Origin: Paramoeba atlantica
Taxonomy: Eukaryota > Discosea
Length of the DNA stretch: 64,000 nucleotides
Direction of reading: 5' to 3'
Assembly: GCA_977017575.1 (NCBI GenBank)
Contig: CDRNVI010000041.1
Span: forward strand, 124,001-188,000
The notes under the pieces are model-generated. The model saw only the letters and a program-made list of their open reading frames with translations, was not told the origin of the DNA and searched no databases. Positions 28,582 through 39,149 of this stretch are shown piece after piece; within the stretch, counting starts at the first letter, position 1; each line of letters begins with the position of its first letter. Position numbers and translations under genes: made by a program.

Positions 28582-29934
28582 ATGGGTAAAGAAAAGATTC
28601 ACATTAACCTGGTTGTCATCGGTCACGTCGACGCAGGAAAGTCTACTGCCACAGGCCACCTCATCTACAAATGCGGCGGTATCGACAAGCGAACGATTGA
28701 GAAGTTTGAAAAAGAAGCAGCAGAAATGGGTAAAGCATCATTTAAGTACGCCTGGGTTCTGGACAAGCTTAAGGCGGAACGCGAACGTGGTATTACGATC
28801 GATATTGCTTTGTGGAAATTCGAATCCCCGAAATGCGTTTTCACGATCATCGACGCCCCTGGACATCGTGACTTCATTAAAAACATGATTACGGGAACTT
28901 CCCAGGCCGATGCCGCTATTCTCGTCATCGCTTCCGGTACGGGTGAGTTCGAAGCTGGCATCAGCGGTGATGGTCAAACACGCGAGCACGCCCTCCTCGC
29001 ATTCACGCTGGGTGTAAAGCAAATGATTGTAGCTGTGAACAAGATGGATGACAAGTCAGTGAACTACTCCCAGAGCCGCTTTGATGAGATCAAGAAGGAA
29101 GTATCCATGTACCTCAAGAAAGTTGGATACAACGTGGATAAGGTACAGTTCGTGCCTATTTCCGGGTGGATGGGCGACAACATGATTGAACAGTCCGCCA
29201 ACATGTCGTGGTACAAAGGGCCAACTTTACTTCAAGCGCTCGACAACCTTGACGCCCCGGTCCGTCCCGTCGACAAACCCCTGCGTCTCCCTCTTCAGGA
29301 CGTGTACAAGATCGGCGGCATTGGTACGGTGCCGGTAGGCCGTGTGGAGACGGGTGTGCTACGCCCAGGTGACGTTGTCACGTTTGCTCCGACGAACCTG
29401 ACCACGGAGGTGAAGTCCATTGAAATGCACCACGAGGCGCTTCCGGAGGCTACCCCAGGCATGAACATTGGGTTCAACGTGAAAAATGTATCTGTAAAGG
29501 ATATTCGCCGAGGATACGTGTGCGGTAACTCTAAACAGGACCCACCGAAGGAATGCGAGTCGTTTGTTGCCCAGGTCATTGTGCTCAATCACCCGGGTCA
29601 GATCTCCCAAGGCTATGCTCCCGTGCTGGACTGCCACACGGCTCACATTGCGTGCAAGTTCTCCGAATTGGAGTCCAAGATCGATCGCCGCTCGGGTAAG
29701 GAGCTAGAAAAGAATCCGAAGAGCGTGAAGAACGGTGACGCGGCTATGGTCCGAATGACACCGCAGAAGCCGATGTGCGTGGAGACGTTCACGGAGTACC
29801 CACCCCTCGGCCGTTTCGCTGTCCGGGATATGCGACAAACGGTGGCAGTGGGTGTGATCAAGCAGGTTCAGAAGAAAGAGCCCTCTGGCGGAAAGGTGAC
29901 AAAGGCGGCGCAGAAGGCGCAAGGAAAGAAGTAA
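28582..29934 (+). CDS. EF1A: Translation elongation factor 1-alpha, copy 2
   Basis: 450 aa, identical to copy 3 in protein and apparently in nearly all silent positions, and different from copy 1 by Cys instead of Ser at codon 398 plus several silent changes (for example codons near 29106, 29178 and 29571). All GTPase motifs are intact. Leader and 3' region are those of the amplicon. Confidence 0.98.
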   Translation: MGKEKIHINLVVIGHVDAGKSTATGHLIYKCGGIDKRTIEKFEKEAAEMGKASFKYAWVLDKLKAERERGITIDIALWKFESPKCVFTIIDAPGHRDFIKNMITGTSQADAAILVIASGTGEFEAGISGDGQTREHALLAFTLGVKQMIVAVNKMDDKSVNYSQSRFDEIKKEVSMYLKKVGYNVDKVQFVPISGWMGDNMIEQSANMSWYKGPTLLQALDNLDAPVRPVDKPLRLPLQDVYKIGGIGTVPVGRVETGVLRPGDVVTFAPTNLTTEVKSIEMHHEALPEATPGMNIGFNVKNVSVKDIRRGYVCGNSKQDPPKECESFVAQVIVLNHPGQISQGYAPVLDCHTAHIACKFSELESKIDRRSGKELEKNPKSVKNGDAAMVRMTPQKPMCVETFTEYPPLGRFAVRDMRQTVAVGVIKQVQKKEPSGGKVTKAAQKAQGKK

Positions 29935-30275
29935 GTCTTTTTCGTGTCTTGTGTTAGTGGTAATATGGGCGAAGAAGCACGTTATTATTTGCAAGATTAG
30001 TTTTGTGATAGTTGTAGAATCAAGAGACATTGAAAAGTTATTTCTGAAAGAAGCCAAACTTTTTATTCCATTTTTTGTCAAGGAAATGAAGTACGCATTA
30101 CAAAAGAATATCACTTAGATGATTGCTTATTTTTGACATGTCAGAATTATAACTTGAAATACTTTTTAGGCCGAAATTCTTTCTCTTATAATTCGCGTAG
30201 TACGACTATCAAAGGTGTTAAATATGCGAGAAAATATCCTTACTGCATATTTTATTGTTTTATTTTCTTATTTCA
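29935..30275. other. EF-1alpha 3' region and spacer, copy 2
   Basis: Amplicon copy of 16820-17159 with a few substitutions and one extra base. No separate gene. Confidence 0.6.
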
Positions 30276-30865
30276 ATGTTTATCTTGGCGGCCGATAGTG
30301 GATCCTACCAAGGATCCAACAAAGTAAGCGGTACTCGGCTTCCTCCTGTATACGATCTAGTTCGTTTCACGGCGAATGTGACAGGTCTACTACCACATTG
30401 GAATGAAAGTACCCCCATCGAGGAGTAGTCGGCATACATTGCAACGAAAAAGGAGAAATTGTGAACATTATCTGGTCGGGCCACGGACTTGCAGGTACCC
30501 CATCATGGGAGTACCTCCCGGACACACTTATTTCATTGGATTTAGGACCTTTTTGTGAAATGGTAAGGATTCTGAATAATCTGGACGGGCGAGTGCCGTT
30601 TCGGTCTCTTCCGTCAAAACTTGAAGATTTAGCTCTTCGTGAAAATATGTTTTCAGGTTCTGTAGAGTTGTGTTTCTTGCCAAAGCAGTTGCGCTGCATG
30701 GATCTTGGCTTTAACAATTTCGAAGGTGAAGTTATCTTCACACACTTACCTTCCTCTATGACCGTTTTGGATGTTGAAGGGAACGTGCAACTTAGAGGAC
30801 GACTAGATGGTATGTCGCATAAATGTACTATTCGATTTTTGCAAACTCTTATTTCGAAGGCATAG
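30276..30865 (+). pseudogene. Small LRR gene, EF-1alpha-linked copy 2, broken
   Basis: Nearly identical to 17160-17750, but near 30426 the codons GAG-TGG-GTC of copy 1 have become GAG-TAG-TC: one base lost and a stop created just where the WVGIHC cap lies. The rest of the frame (30461-30865) remains open and close to copy 1, so the break is recent. An internal ATG could still give a repeat-only product without signal peptide. Confidence 0.8.
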
Positions 30866-30929
30866 TTTTCGTGTTTTGTCGTCGCGGATGCGCACCTCTT
30901 CTGTGGATGGCACAGTATGACACGAGACT

Positions 30930-31299
30930 ATTTTTGAGATTATGATTTATCATTATCAAAATTAGTCAGAGGGGGAGTAGTAACCGGAGGATTTGGGAAC
31001 CAATAATACGAATTGAAAAGAAACCACCTTTACACACCCACACGAAACCCACACCACACCCACAACCATGCGAATTATACGAATTGAAAGTGACGACGAA
31101 ACAGTTGAGCGATGAATAACCAAACGAGTACTCAAGAGAAAGTGCAAAACTCATCAATGAATTCTGCAAAGAGAGAGAAGCCGGGGCCCAAACTAAAAAA
31201 GGTGCCCAGAATTGTGATATTTACATGTATATTGATAAATGCTGATTACCATTTACATTGCACCTTTAAAGCCAGAGTGGAGGGACAATGTATCGTCAA
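30930..31299. other. Spacer, possible transposon end
   Basis: AGAGGGGGAGTA at 30968-30979 resembles the right end of the inverted-repeat unit at 24737, but no partner is seen. An A/C-rich run follows. No gene. Confidence 0.4.
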
Positions 31300-31665
31300 A
31301 AATTCTTCATGAGCCTTCGCTTTTAAAATTCTTCATAAGCCTTCGCTCTTCGTCTCTCAGTTGAGCCCATGGAACCCGACCTGCCCCCCTACGATTCCCA
31401 GTGCGCCACTGAATATTTACATTTGCCATGACGACACAATGCGTCGTAGGAATAGGTGCCTTAAGAACCTCGTGGGCACAAACGCTGGAGGAGAACCGAT
31501 CACCCACTAAAATATCGTCCAATTGTCTTTTTACGCGGTTTATAACTTTCCCGTTTATAACTTCATTCGTCTTTCATGTTTTATTTTTCCCTTCAACTGA
31601 TCTGTTAACTTTTTGGCTTTCTTTTCCTCTGCAAGGTAGCTCGCACGTCCATTTTCGCCGACTGG
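31300..31665 (-). mobile_element. APE-type LINE fragment, distal part (left of the hAT)
   Basis: The minus strand continues the LINE at 34364-35444 after the hAT insertion: joining across one copy of the 6-bp target gives an in-frame SLCP-VGENGRASYL. Further on, a DDILVGDRFSSSVCAHEVL piece and PIPTTHCVV match the end of an APE endonuclease, where the catalytic His lies. There is at least one frame change between the two pieces. No reverse transcriptase follows. Confidence 0.65.
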
Positions 31666-31671
31666 GACAGA

Positions 31672-34357
31672 CATACCTTGGTGGTTCATGAACCAATGAA
31701 CCACTTCATGAACCACTGTTTTCATGAAATGGTTCATGAACCAGTACTAACGAGGGTGCTAACAGGAGTGATCAAGGGTTGATGGTACGGCACGGTGACA
31801 AGGGGTGAAGAGAAGGGGTGATAACAAGGAGCTCTTACTACTGCTACTAGCATATCATGGTAACGGAATGTAATAAAATATAATACATACTAACTTAAAT
31901 ATATTTTAGATTATATTTACATGTACATGTAATGCATAAGTTTATACACATATTGTATACATATTTAGTCACTAGCCCTCGATCCTGTATATTACATGTT
32001 CGCCACACTAGGGTAAACCACAGAAACCCTTAGATAAGATTGGAGGATAATTAAGAAAACAGAGCTGTGGATGTGTGCTCTAAAAATGTTTTACAGGGTT
32101 GCTAAACCCTTTCAACACACGTCGCAATGGCGACGTTGTTCTCGTCAGAAAAGAGATTTAGGGAAGTACGCAGAGGTTCCATGCGCTTTAAAAAAGCCTT
32201 CCCCTCAGACATGATTGCGTCAACTGCGCCAGGAACTTTGAGAATGTCATAGCATGAACATATGGACGCAGGAGGAATGCGTGTAGGTTTGCTAACTATG
32301 TGGGTTACAAATTTACCATTGTTGGCAATTCTGTTGATATATACTCAATACACGTGAATTTATCCGCTATCCAGCGCGTGACGCCACCAAGTTTAGGTGT
32401 CGTACGTACGCGTTCACGCTTAGCTTCCTCAAGTTCCATTCGCAAACTCGGAAGCGCTTTACAAAGCGTATCATGCTTTTCTTCCATGCTGGAATTTATC
32501 GAAAGTTCATCTTGCAATTTTTGTGCCATGGGGATAACTCTGGAGAAGTTAGGGCATTCCGCAAGGTCGCGAGTGCTTGTTCCTTTGAAGCCTCATCCAA
32601 TTGCTTTGATCCAAGCATTCCATACCACTGGAACAAGGTTTCTTCGGCGGACTGCGAAGTTTCGTCAAACTCAGTAAGTCGAACTTCAAGAGCAACACCA
32701 GCATACTCCGCTCGTCGAGTTCCTTGGCCATGAAATGCTTGAGTGTAGTACTTTCGTAGCTGGAAAAGAGGAGTATCTTCATAATCCTTGGATGCGTCTT
32801 TCGCAACGTTGTTGAGAAGATGCCCAATGCACGGAATTAGGACAATGTGGGGATGTGAAGCCTGGAAATTTGTCACAAAGTCATTCCAATCCGCATCTCC
32901 AAGAGGAACAATGCTCTCAAATACTTTTAGCAATACACCACTCGCTTCATTCCTAGCTACATGGTTCACTGCGCATCCATCGACTATGAGATACGCCAGT
33001 TTGGATAGACGAGCTCCTTCCAAACAGTGTTGCAATTCACGTATAACAATTTCGGCGGTATCCTTACCACTGAAAGCGCCATACTTCGGGTGATACATCG
33101 GTGGCATTAGCCATTGATGATGTCCCACATAGAGAACCGCTACAAGAACATGTTCGCGGAGTACAGGGTCGATGCCTGCATCAATTGCTAGACCAAAAAA
33201 TGCATACTCGTCAACAGTACGTCTAATTGGTCCCCAGAGTCGTTCCGCTAGGTATTGCATGTCTGCTTTGAGCACACGGGCGTCTTTCGGAAGAACTTGA
33301 ATAGCTGTCTCGGTGGACATAAGGGGTCGGTGCTGCTCATGTGTTTTGATAAATTTCAAGAACGAAGATACGGGGAAGGAAGTAGTTGAGAAAGGCAGAG
33401 GAAGTACCACATGTGCAAATCTTTCCGGTGTCCCCGAATTAGTGTCCACGGTCCCAATGTTATTCTCGAGAAGAGCAGGTGGTGTTGGACGACACCACTT
33501 TTGATGATTGCTCAAAGGGGACTGGACTTTTGTGTGCGTTACAATTTTGCATGTTTTACACTGCAGGTGCACATGCTGGTTCATGCTGTCTCGGGGGGTG
33601 TTCTCACAAGTTTCATTTTTCCGAAGCCAGTTGGCACATTCGGTATTGGATGTTTTACATAGCACAATATCCCATTGTGCTATGACACTAGGACTCGACA
33701 GGAGGCTAATCGCTTTGCGCACCCGGATTGGAGTGCGCGAGTCCTGCGTGTTACGAGCTTTTGCATGGGCTTGAGCTTGTGTGGGGGAGCTTCTTAAGGC
33801 TTCTTCCAACACGACCGTAGCATCGCGTCTCGCCTTTCGCGATGTTAGATCTGGAGGAATGGTGTTCGCTGATGAAATCTCATTTGGCGCAGTGTTGGAG
33901 TTGTTTTCAGAAGGCTGATTTGGATCAACGTCCTCAGTTGTTCGACGTTTCGATGTACGTGCCTTTGATTTATGTGCCATAGGAATATGTATCACGTAAA
34001 TGGGGGCGAAATGTACGTACAGCGTGTAGCAAGGCACACATAATCCCTCACACTCCTATATAAGTATATCAAATATTGAAGAAAACCAAAACAGATTCCA
34101 AAAAAAGTCATATTTTTCAAGCCATAAAAAGTGCTTATTTTGTTAAGTTCGAAAAAAAAGCTTACTTTTGAGAAATGACCCCATCTTTGGCACAAGCTCG
34201 CCGATATCTCTCCAATGCTATAAAAATAAACAAGAACGCACAAAAATGACACATTTTAGAGAAAGGACACGGTATGTTGAAAACCACTGTACAAAGGTTT
34301 GATGCTGGTTCATGGTTCATGAACCAGTTTCATTGGTTCATGAACCACCAAGGTATG
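31672..34357 (-). mobile_element. hAT-like DNA transposon, nested in a LINE
   Basis: 2686 bp. The left end CATACCTTGGTGGTTCATG matches the complement of the right end at 34339-34357. A 6-bp direct repeat GACAGA flanks it (31666-31671 and 34358-34363); shifting the border by one base gives an 8-bp repeat with one mismatch, the usual hAT length. Subterminal GGTTCATGAACC palindromes are repeated at both ends (31681-31744 and 34302-34350). The transposase is on the minus strand. Confidence 0.85.
32108..33980 (-). pseudogene. hAT-like transposase, frameshifted
   Basis: The main frame runs from an ATG at 33980 (an upstream one exists at 34037) to 32496. It has a basic N-terminus (MAHKSKARTSKRRTTED), a BED-like zinc-finger candidate (C and H residues in CKTSNTECANWL to NHQKWC, about residues 105-165), and the hAT core: FFGLAIDAGIDPVLREHVL, YLIVDGCAVN and the C-x-x-H block HIVLIPCIGHLLNNVAKDA. 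At about 32525 coding moves to another frame (MAQKLQDEL to GGVTRWIADKF, with the conserved T-R-W), and once more near 32330 before ending about 32108. Two frameshifts make it inactive as it stands. Its zinc finger and core resemble hAT families rather than PIF or MULE. Confidence 0.75.
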
Positions 34358-34363
34358 GACAGA

Positions 34364-35444
34364 GTGAATGAGCAGATTTACACCCTATGAAACTCATCAG
34401 TCCTTTTAATTGAGATATAGCCGCGGGGTCCATCATTTTATTCGTAGTTAGAGTAATTGATGCATTGAAGTCCCCTACAACCAGTAAAGGGCGCTGTTTT
34501 GCTTTCGCTTCACCTCCTTGACACGATCGAACCACGTCACCAAGAAACGCCGCATGTGATGCTTCAGAGGAGTCTCGCGTAGGAGCATAGACATTTACCA
34601 AGCTGCCTTTTCCCTCTTCCAGCTGGTATTCAGCACCCATAACCCTCCCACTTATTTTCCACACCTTCGCGAGCGCCCGTAAACTAATAATGCCCATTCC
34701 GTTGTAAGAATCTTGACCTGTGGCAGACTGCAGATAAATGTGAAAACAGTGCCCTAGGCTGCCAACCTGCCTGTAGAGTGAGCCATCCTCGAGGCCGTCC
34801 TCAGAAAATTTAAACCTCGTCTCCTGAAGGCACAAGATATCGATCCCTTTTTCTATCATAAAGGAGAGAACCTGGCAAAGCCGTGAACAGCAAAGAATAG
34901 AAAATTCATCACCCCCCTCAAGTTTTAAGCTCGTCACGTTTAGAGTGCCAACCGTAGTACTCTTCTTCACAGCGGAACATTGAATGTTCACCGATTCGCG
35001 TTGGGCATGCATGCCACGCAATGCCCGAGGTTTAGCACGGTGACACACGATCTTTCGGACCACTTTAGCAGGGTTACTGACTTGAACTGCACAGAGAACT
35101 ACACCTGTAGAAGGATAGGGGGGGAAAGGAAGGGTTGTGTTCGTACGCTCCTCGTACCGAACGCGAAGCACACAAGACCACGATTCGTTCCTGAACAATG
35201 ACACGTGCACCTCTTCAACTCTCCCCGTCCAAAGATAAAATCTCGAACAAGTTTCATATCTCCACACAACCCGAAGCACAGCCCCAACCTTGGCAATCTT
35301 ACAAATCGCACGCACCGCCCTCTGGCGAAGTTTCGCAAGTCCCTCCCGTACTGGCGGACGAAAGATGACTCCCCGAACACGCTTGGTTCGGTAAAGGATT
35401 TCAACGGCCTCTGTCCCCTTCACCGCGCCGGAAGCATTCGCCAT
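34364..35444 (-). mobile_element. APE-type LINE, 5' part
   Basis: The minus-strand frame 35444-34338 has an N-terminal domain (LRQRAVRAICKIAKVGAVLR to LPFPP, about residues 37-112) with a W-x-G-x-V ... W-x-V-x-Y pattern like a small SH3/Tudor barrel. An AP endonuclease domain follows: VGTLNVTSL, IDILCLQETR, YNGMGIISL, VNVYAPTRDS and PLLVVGDFNAS (about 170-340). The frame is then cut by the hAT. The RT part is absent. Trypanosome ingi and L1Tc have the same endonuclease type. Confidence 0.8.
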
Positions 35445-35454
35445 CTTTTTATAA

Positions 35455-35545
35455 AAGATTTATAAAAAGTATGTTCTTTATAAAAAGTGTGTTCTTTATT
35501 AAAAGTCTGTTCTTTATAAAAAGTGTGTTCTTTATAAAAAGTGTG
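35455..35545. repeat. 19-bp minisatellite, five units
   Basis: TTTATAAAAAGTGTGTTCT is repeated about five times with few changes. It lies exactly between the start of the LINE and the cut end of the decayed Merlin element, so it marks a rearrangement join. Confidence 0.9.
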
Positions 35546-36233
35546 TTGCCCTCCGGAAGCAAGTTCCGAAATGTTTGGGACCAATGCACTGGAAGTTCGA
35601 TCGGGAACGATTTCCATGAAAAGTTGGGATAACTATTTGACGTGGTAGGAGCTATTGTCTGCGTGACCTCCGTCCCACCCTTACGCACACGTCTTGCACC
35701 ATGCCGTCCGCGGTGTCATTTTCGTACGGAAAAGAATGTCTCATCACATTGCATTGTTGAAATGGAAGAACGGTTCCTGGCACGTCGGCGAACATGAGCT
35801 GTAGCAATAAGGGAATCAAACCAGCGTCGTAATGATACGATAGTTTGCTGGCTCAATTCCACTTCCGCTCCTGCATCCTTATGGCGTCCACCGCGAACAT
35901 ACAGGGGTGAAAACTTCCATCTGGGGGGGTCTAAATTTCTAAAATATAGAATGAGATATTTTATCACTTGTTTCGCACTTCTGTGGGCTCTACCTGGTAC
36001 CAGTGGGCCTAGTGCAGCGTACCTTCCGTTGCACTTTTTAGTGCACCACCACTTTGACCAATACGCTTCGTGCTGTGAGGTGTTTTGTGGATTTTCCTGT
36101 AACACACGACTTTTTGAGCGACTAGTTTGTGACTTTCTAGCCACTGCACACAATCCTCCTCAGTCCACAGAGAAACTTTGCTCAAAGTGAGCTCTTTATG
36201 GCAGGAAAACCGAGCACACCCCCCACAGGGCAT
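35546..36233 (-). pseudogene. Merlin transposase copy 2, decayed and truncated
   Basis: Minus-strand pieces match the Merlin element at 39150-40384: a Cys-rich N-terminus (MPCGGCARFSCHKELTLSK), WCTKKCNGRYAALGPLVPG, the first catalytic block TMQCDETFFSVRK, then EVTQTI and EIVPDRTSSALVPNI in different frames. It stops after that block, at the minisatellite. Inside it, at about 35904-35945, lies a solo end of the CAGGGGTG Tc1/mariner family without a partner. Several frame breaks. Confidence 0.75.
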
Positions 36234-36239
36234 TAGAAA

Positions 36240-36417
36240 ATACCGAAAATACTTAAGCGAAGCAAGATATCTTATAAAAAGGTGATTAATGGGGCAATTT
36301 TATTTTTACGGAAATCGGAAATAAAAAAGGCCAAATTTGCATTAATTTCACCCAACTTTCGGAAGAGTATTTTCCCTTGTTGCGCTCCAGGAGCGAACGT
36401 ACAAGAATGTGCTTCCT
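36240..36417. other. Short spacer
   Basis: Nothing recognised between the Merlin remnant and the LINE RT fragment. Confidence 0.4.
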
Positions 36418-36868
36418 TTATCGCAAATATGGAGAATTTGTACTATCGATTAGAATCTGGGGGCGCCGAGTCATATAGCCTGAGTCCGCCGTCATTACCA
36501 TATGCTGAATCCTGCATTTTTGAACATTAAGCCGCATTCCTACCGAAGAAAGTGTTTCCACCAGAACATTGGTTGCGTTTTGCATTTCCTTCGGAATGTT
36601 TGTGATAATGGTAAGATCATCGGCAAAGGCTTTGAGAATCGTCTCGCTGTCGTTCCAAGTAATACCATATTTGGGACAGCTAGACCGGACGAAACGCAGC
36701 ACCGGTTCCATTGAGAGGTGAAATAGCATTCGGGAAAGTGTATCTCCCTGGAGTACCTCTCTTCCACATTCAATAGGCTTGGATAGTCCGTCATTATACA
36801 CGTATTTAAATAGACGCTTTTTCGTAGAGATTTTCGACATATTGGATAAATTGGATATACAAGGTATT
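36418..36868 (-). mobile_element. LINE reverse transcriptase fragment, relative of the open LINE
   Basis: The minus strand encodes EVLQGDTLSRMLFHLSMEPV, AFADDLTIITN with the catalytic DD, and GYMTRRPQILID. All align with the RT of the LINE at 52423-57903 (GVLQGDTLSPS, AYADDLTVLTS, GYMTRRPQILVN) at moderate identity, so it is a sister family. Only the palm and thumb start remain. The EF-1alpha amplicon begins at its 5' side (36869). Confidence 0.8.
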
Positions 36869-37266
36869 GGACCAAGCTAATTTGTGCATGATAATTTGAT
36901 GGATCTTAAAAGATCGCACATAGATCTCGACAGAAAACTTTTCAGTTATTTAAAATAATCATTTTTCGAAGAAAGAGATTTAGAGAATCGAAATAAAATC
37001 ACTTTTCTGGTCACTAAATGTACGTTGCTAAATGATTCAAAATAGATTGACCTACATGTAGATCTCTATGGATTAGTTTCATTACTTCTCAATGCAGGTA
37101 TAGATATTACGTCACTTATCCTCATCATTTAAAGAAAACAAATAAATCATCTAGCAGGCTAAGGGACGGTACGCGCGATACCTTTCGTAGTCCTATTACA
37201 ACACGCTTTACCATTGTTAGCTTCAAATTCAAAGAACCTGCTTACATAGATACTTTCTTTTACAAA

Positions 37267-38619
37267 ATGGGTAAAGAAAAGATTCACATTAACCTGGTTG
37301 TCATCGGTCACGTCGACGCAGGAAAGTCTACTGCCACAGGCCACCTCATCTACAAATGCGGCGGTATCGACAAGCGAACGATTGAGAAGTTTGAAAAAGA
37401 AGCAGCAGAAATGGGTAAAGCATCATTTAAGTACGCCTGGGTTCTGGACAAGCTTAAGGCGGAACGCGAACGTGGTATTACGATCGATATTGCTTTGTGG
37501 AAATTCGAATCCCCGAAATGCGTTTTCACGATCATCGACGCCCCTGGACATCGTGACTTCATTAAAAACATGATTACGGGAACTTCCCAGGCCGATGCCG
37601 CTATTCTCGTCATCGCTTCCGGTACGGGTGAGTTCGAAGCTGGCATCAGCGGTGATGGTCAAACACGCGAGCACGCCCTCCTCGCATTCACGCTGGGTGT
37701 AAAGCAAATGATTGTAGCTGTGAACAAGATGGATGACAAGTCAGTGAACTACTCCCAGAGCCGCTTTGATGAGATCAAGAAGGAAGTATCCATGTACCTC
37801 AAGAAAGTTGGATACAACGTGGATAAGGTACAGTTCGTGCCTATTTCCGGGTGGATGGGCGACAACATGATTGAACAGTCCGCCAACATGTCGTGGTACA
37901 AAGGGCCAACTTTACTTCAAGCGCTCGACAACCTTGACGCCCCGGTCCGTCCCGTCGACAAACCCCTGCGTCTCCCTCTTCAGGACGTGTACAAGATCGG
38001 CGGCATTGGTACGGTGCCGGTAGGCCGTGTGGAGACGGGTGTGCTACGCCCAGGTGACGTTGTCACGTTTGCTCCGACGAACCTGACCACGGAGGTGAAG
38101 TCCATTGAAATGCACCACGAGGCGCTTCCGGAGGCTACCCCAGGCATGAACATTGGGTTCAACGTGAAAAATGTATCTGTAAAGGATATTCGCCGAGGAT
38201 ACGTGTGCGGTAACTCTAAACAGGACCCACCGAAGGAATGCGAGTCGTTTGTTGCCCAGGTCATTGTGCTCAATCACCCGGGTCAGATCTCCCAAGGCTA
38301 TGCTCCCGTGCTGGACTGCCACACGGCTCACATTGCGTGCAAGTTCTCCGAATTGGAGTCCAAGATCGATCGCCGCTCGGGTAAGGAGCTAGAAAAGAAT
38401 CCGAAGAGCGTGAAGAACGGTGACGCGGCTATGGTCCGAATGACACCGCAGAAGCCGATGTGCGTGGAGACGTTCACGGAGTACCCACCCCTCGGCCGTT
38501 TCGCTGTCCGGGATATGCGACAAACGGTGGCAGTGGGTGTGATCAAGCAGGTTCAGAAGAAAGAGCCCTCTGGCGGAAAGGTGACAAAGGCGGCGCAGAA
38601 GGCGCAAGGAAAGAAGTAA
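37267..38619 (+). CDS. EF1A: Translation elongation factor 1-alpha, copy 3
   Basis: 450 aa, same protein as copy 2 with Cys at codon 398. All GTPase and tRNA-binding parts are complete. The 3' region has a 16-bp insertion (about 38648-38663) absent in copies 1 and 2. Confidence 0.98.
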   Translation: MGKEKIHINLVVIGHVDAGKSTATGHLIYKCGGIDKRTIEKFEKEAAEMGKASFKYAWVLDKLKAERERGITIDIALWKFESPKCVFTIIDAPGHRDFIKNMITGTSQADAAILVIASGTGEFEAGISGDGQTREHALLAFTLGVKQMIVAVNKMDDKSVNYSQSRFDEIKKEVSMYLKKVGYNVDKVQFVPISGWMGDNMIEQSANMSWYKGPTLLQALDNLDAPVRPVDKPLRLPLQDVYKIGGIGTVPVGRVETGVLRPGDVVTFAPTNLTTEVKSIEMHHEALPEATPGMNIGFNVKNVSVKDIRRGYVCGNSKQDPPKECESFVAQVIVLNHPGQISQGYAPVLDCHTAHIACKFSELESKIDRRSGKELEKNPKSVKNGDAAMVRMTPQKPMCVETFTEYPPLGRFAVRDMRQTVAVGVIKQVQKKEPSGGKVTKAAQKAQGKK

Positions 38620-38977
38620 GTCTTTTTCGTGTCTTGTGTTAGTGGTATTTATCGGGACACGTAATATGGGCGAAGAAGCACGTTATTATTTGGAAGATTA
38701 GTTTCGTGATAGTTGTAGAATCAAGAGACATTGAAAAGTTATTTCTGAAAGAAGCCAAACTTTTTATTCCAATTTTTTGTCAAGGAAATGAAGTACGCAT
38801 TATAAAAAAATATCACTTAGATGATTGCTTATTTTTGACATGTCAGAATTATAACCGGAAATATTTTTTAGGCCGAAATTCTTTCTCTTATAATTCGCGT
38901 AGTACGACTATAAAAGGTGTTAAAAATGCGAGAAAATATCCTTACTGCATATTTTATTGTTTTGTTTTCTTATTTCA

Positions 38978-39026
38978 ATGTTTATCTTGGCGCCCGATAG
39001 TGGATCCTACCAAGGATCCAACAAAG
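38978..39026 (+). pseudogene. LRR gene copy 3, only the first 16 codons
   Basis: Start region of the amplicon LRR gene (MFILA, here with a GGC-GCC change next to it) up to the repeat border. Everything after is foreign. Confidence 0.8.
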
Positions 39027-39027
39027 T

Positions 39028-39149
39028 TTGAATCATTGGGTATCTCTTGGTTGAGGTTGCCACGCTCAACATCTCTCCGAACGTAATACCGACGCTTCTT
39101 CATCGACTGTTTTTTCTTTGATTCTGCTTGCACAGACAACTACCCTCGG
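39028..39149 (-). mobile_element. APE-type LINE 5' fragment, left piece
   Basis: The minus strand reads on from the LINE piece at 40385-40749 across the Merlin element (DPRV then VVCASRIKEKTVDEE), matching VVLCAVQVSNPAKVV in the LINE at 34364-35444. Short and broken. Confidence 0.5.

Larger units (their letters stand above)
28192..30928 (+). repeat. EF-1alpha/LRR repeat unit, copy 2
   Basis: Full-length copy of the amplicon. It has the same borders as copy 1 on the right (both diverge shortly after GGCACAGTATGAC) and the same left border as copy 3. Confidence 0.92.
36869..39026 (+). repeat. EF-1alpha/LRR repeat unit, copy 3 (cut short)
   Basis: Matches copies 1 and 2 until GGATCCAACAAAG at 39026, early in the LRR gene, where a LINE fragment begins. 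The border lies beside two GGATCC sites 12 bp apart. Confidence 0.9.
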
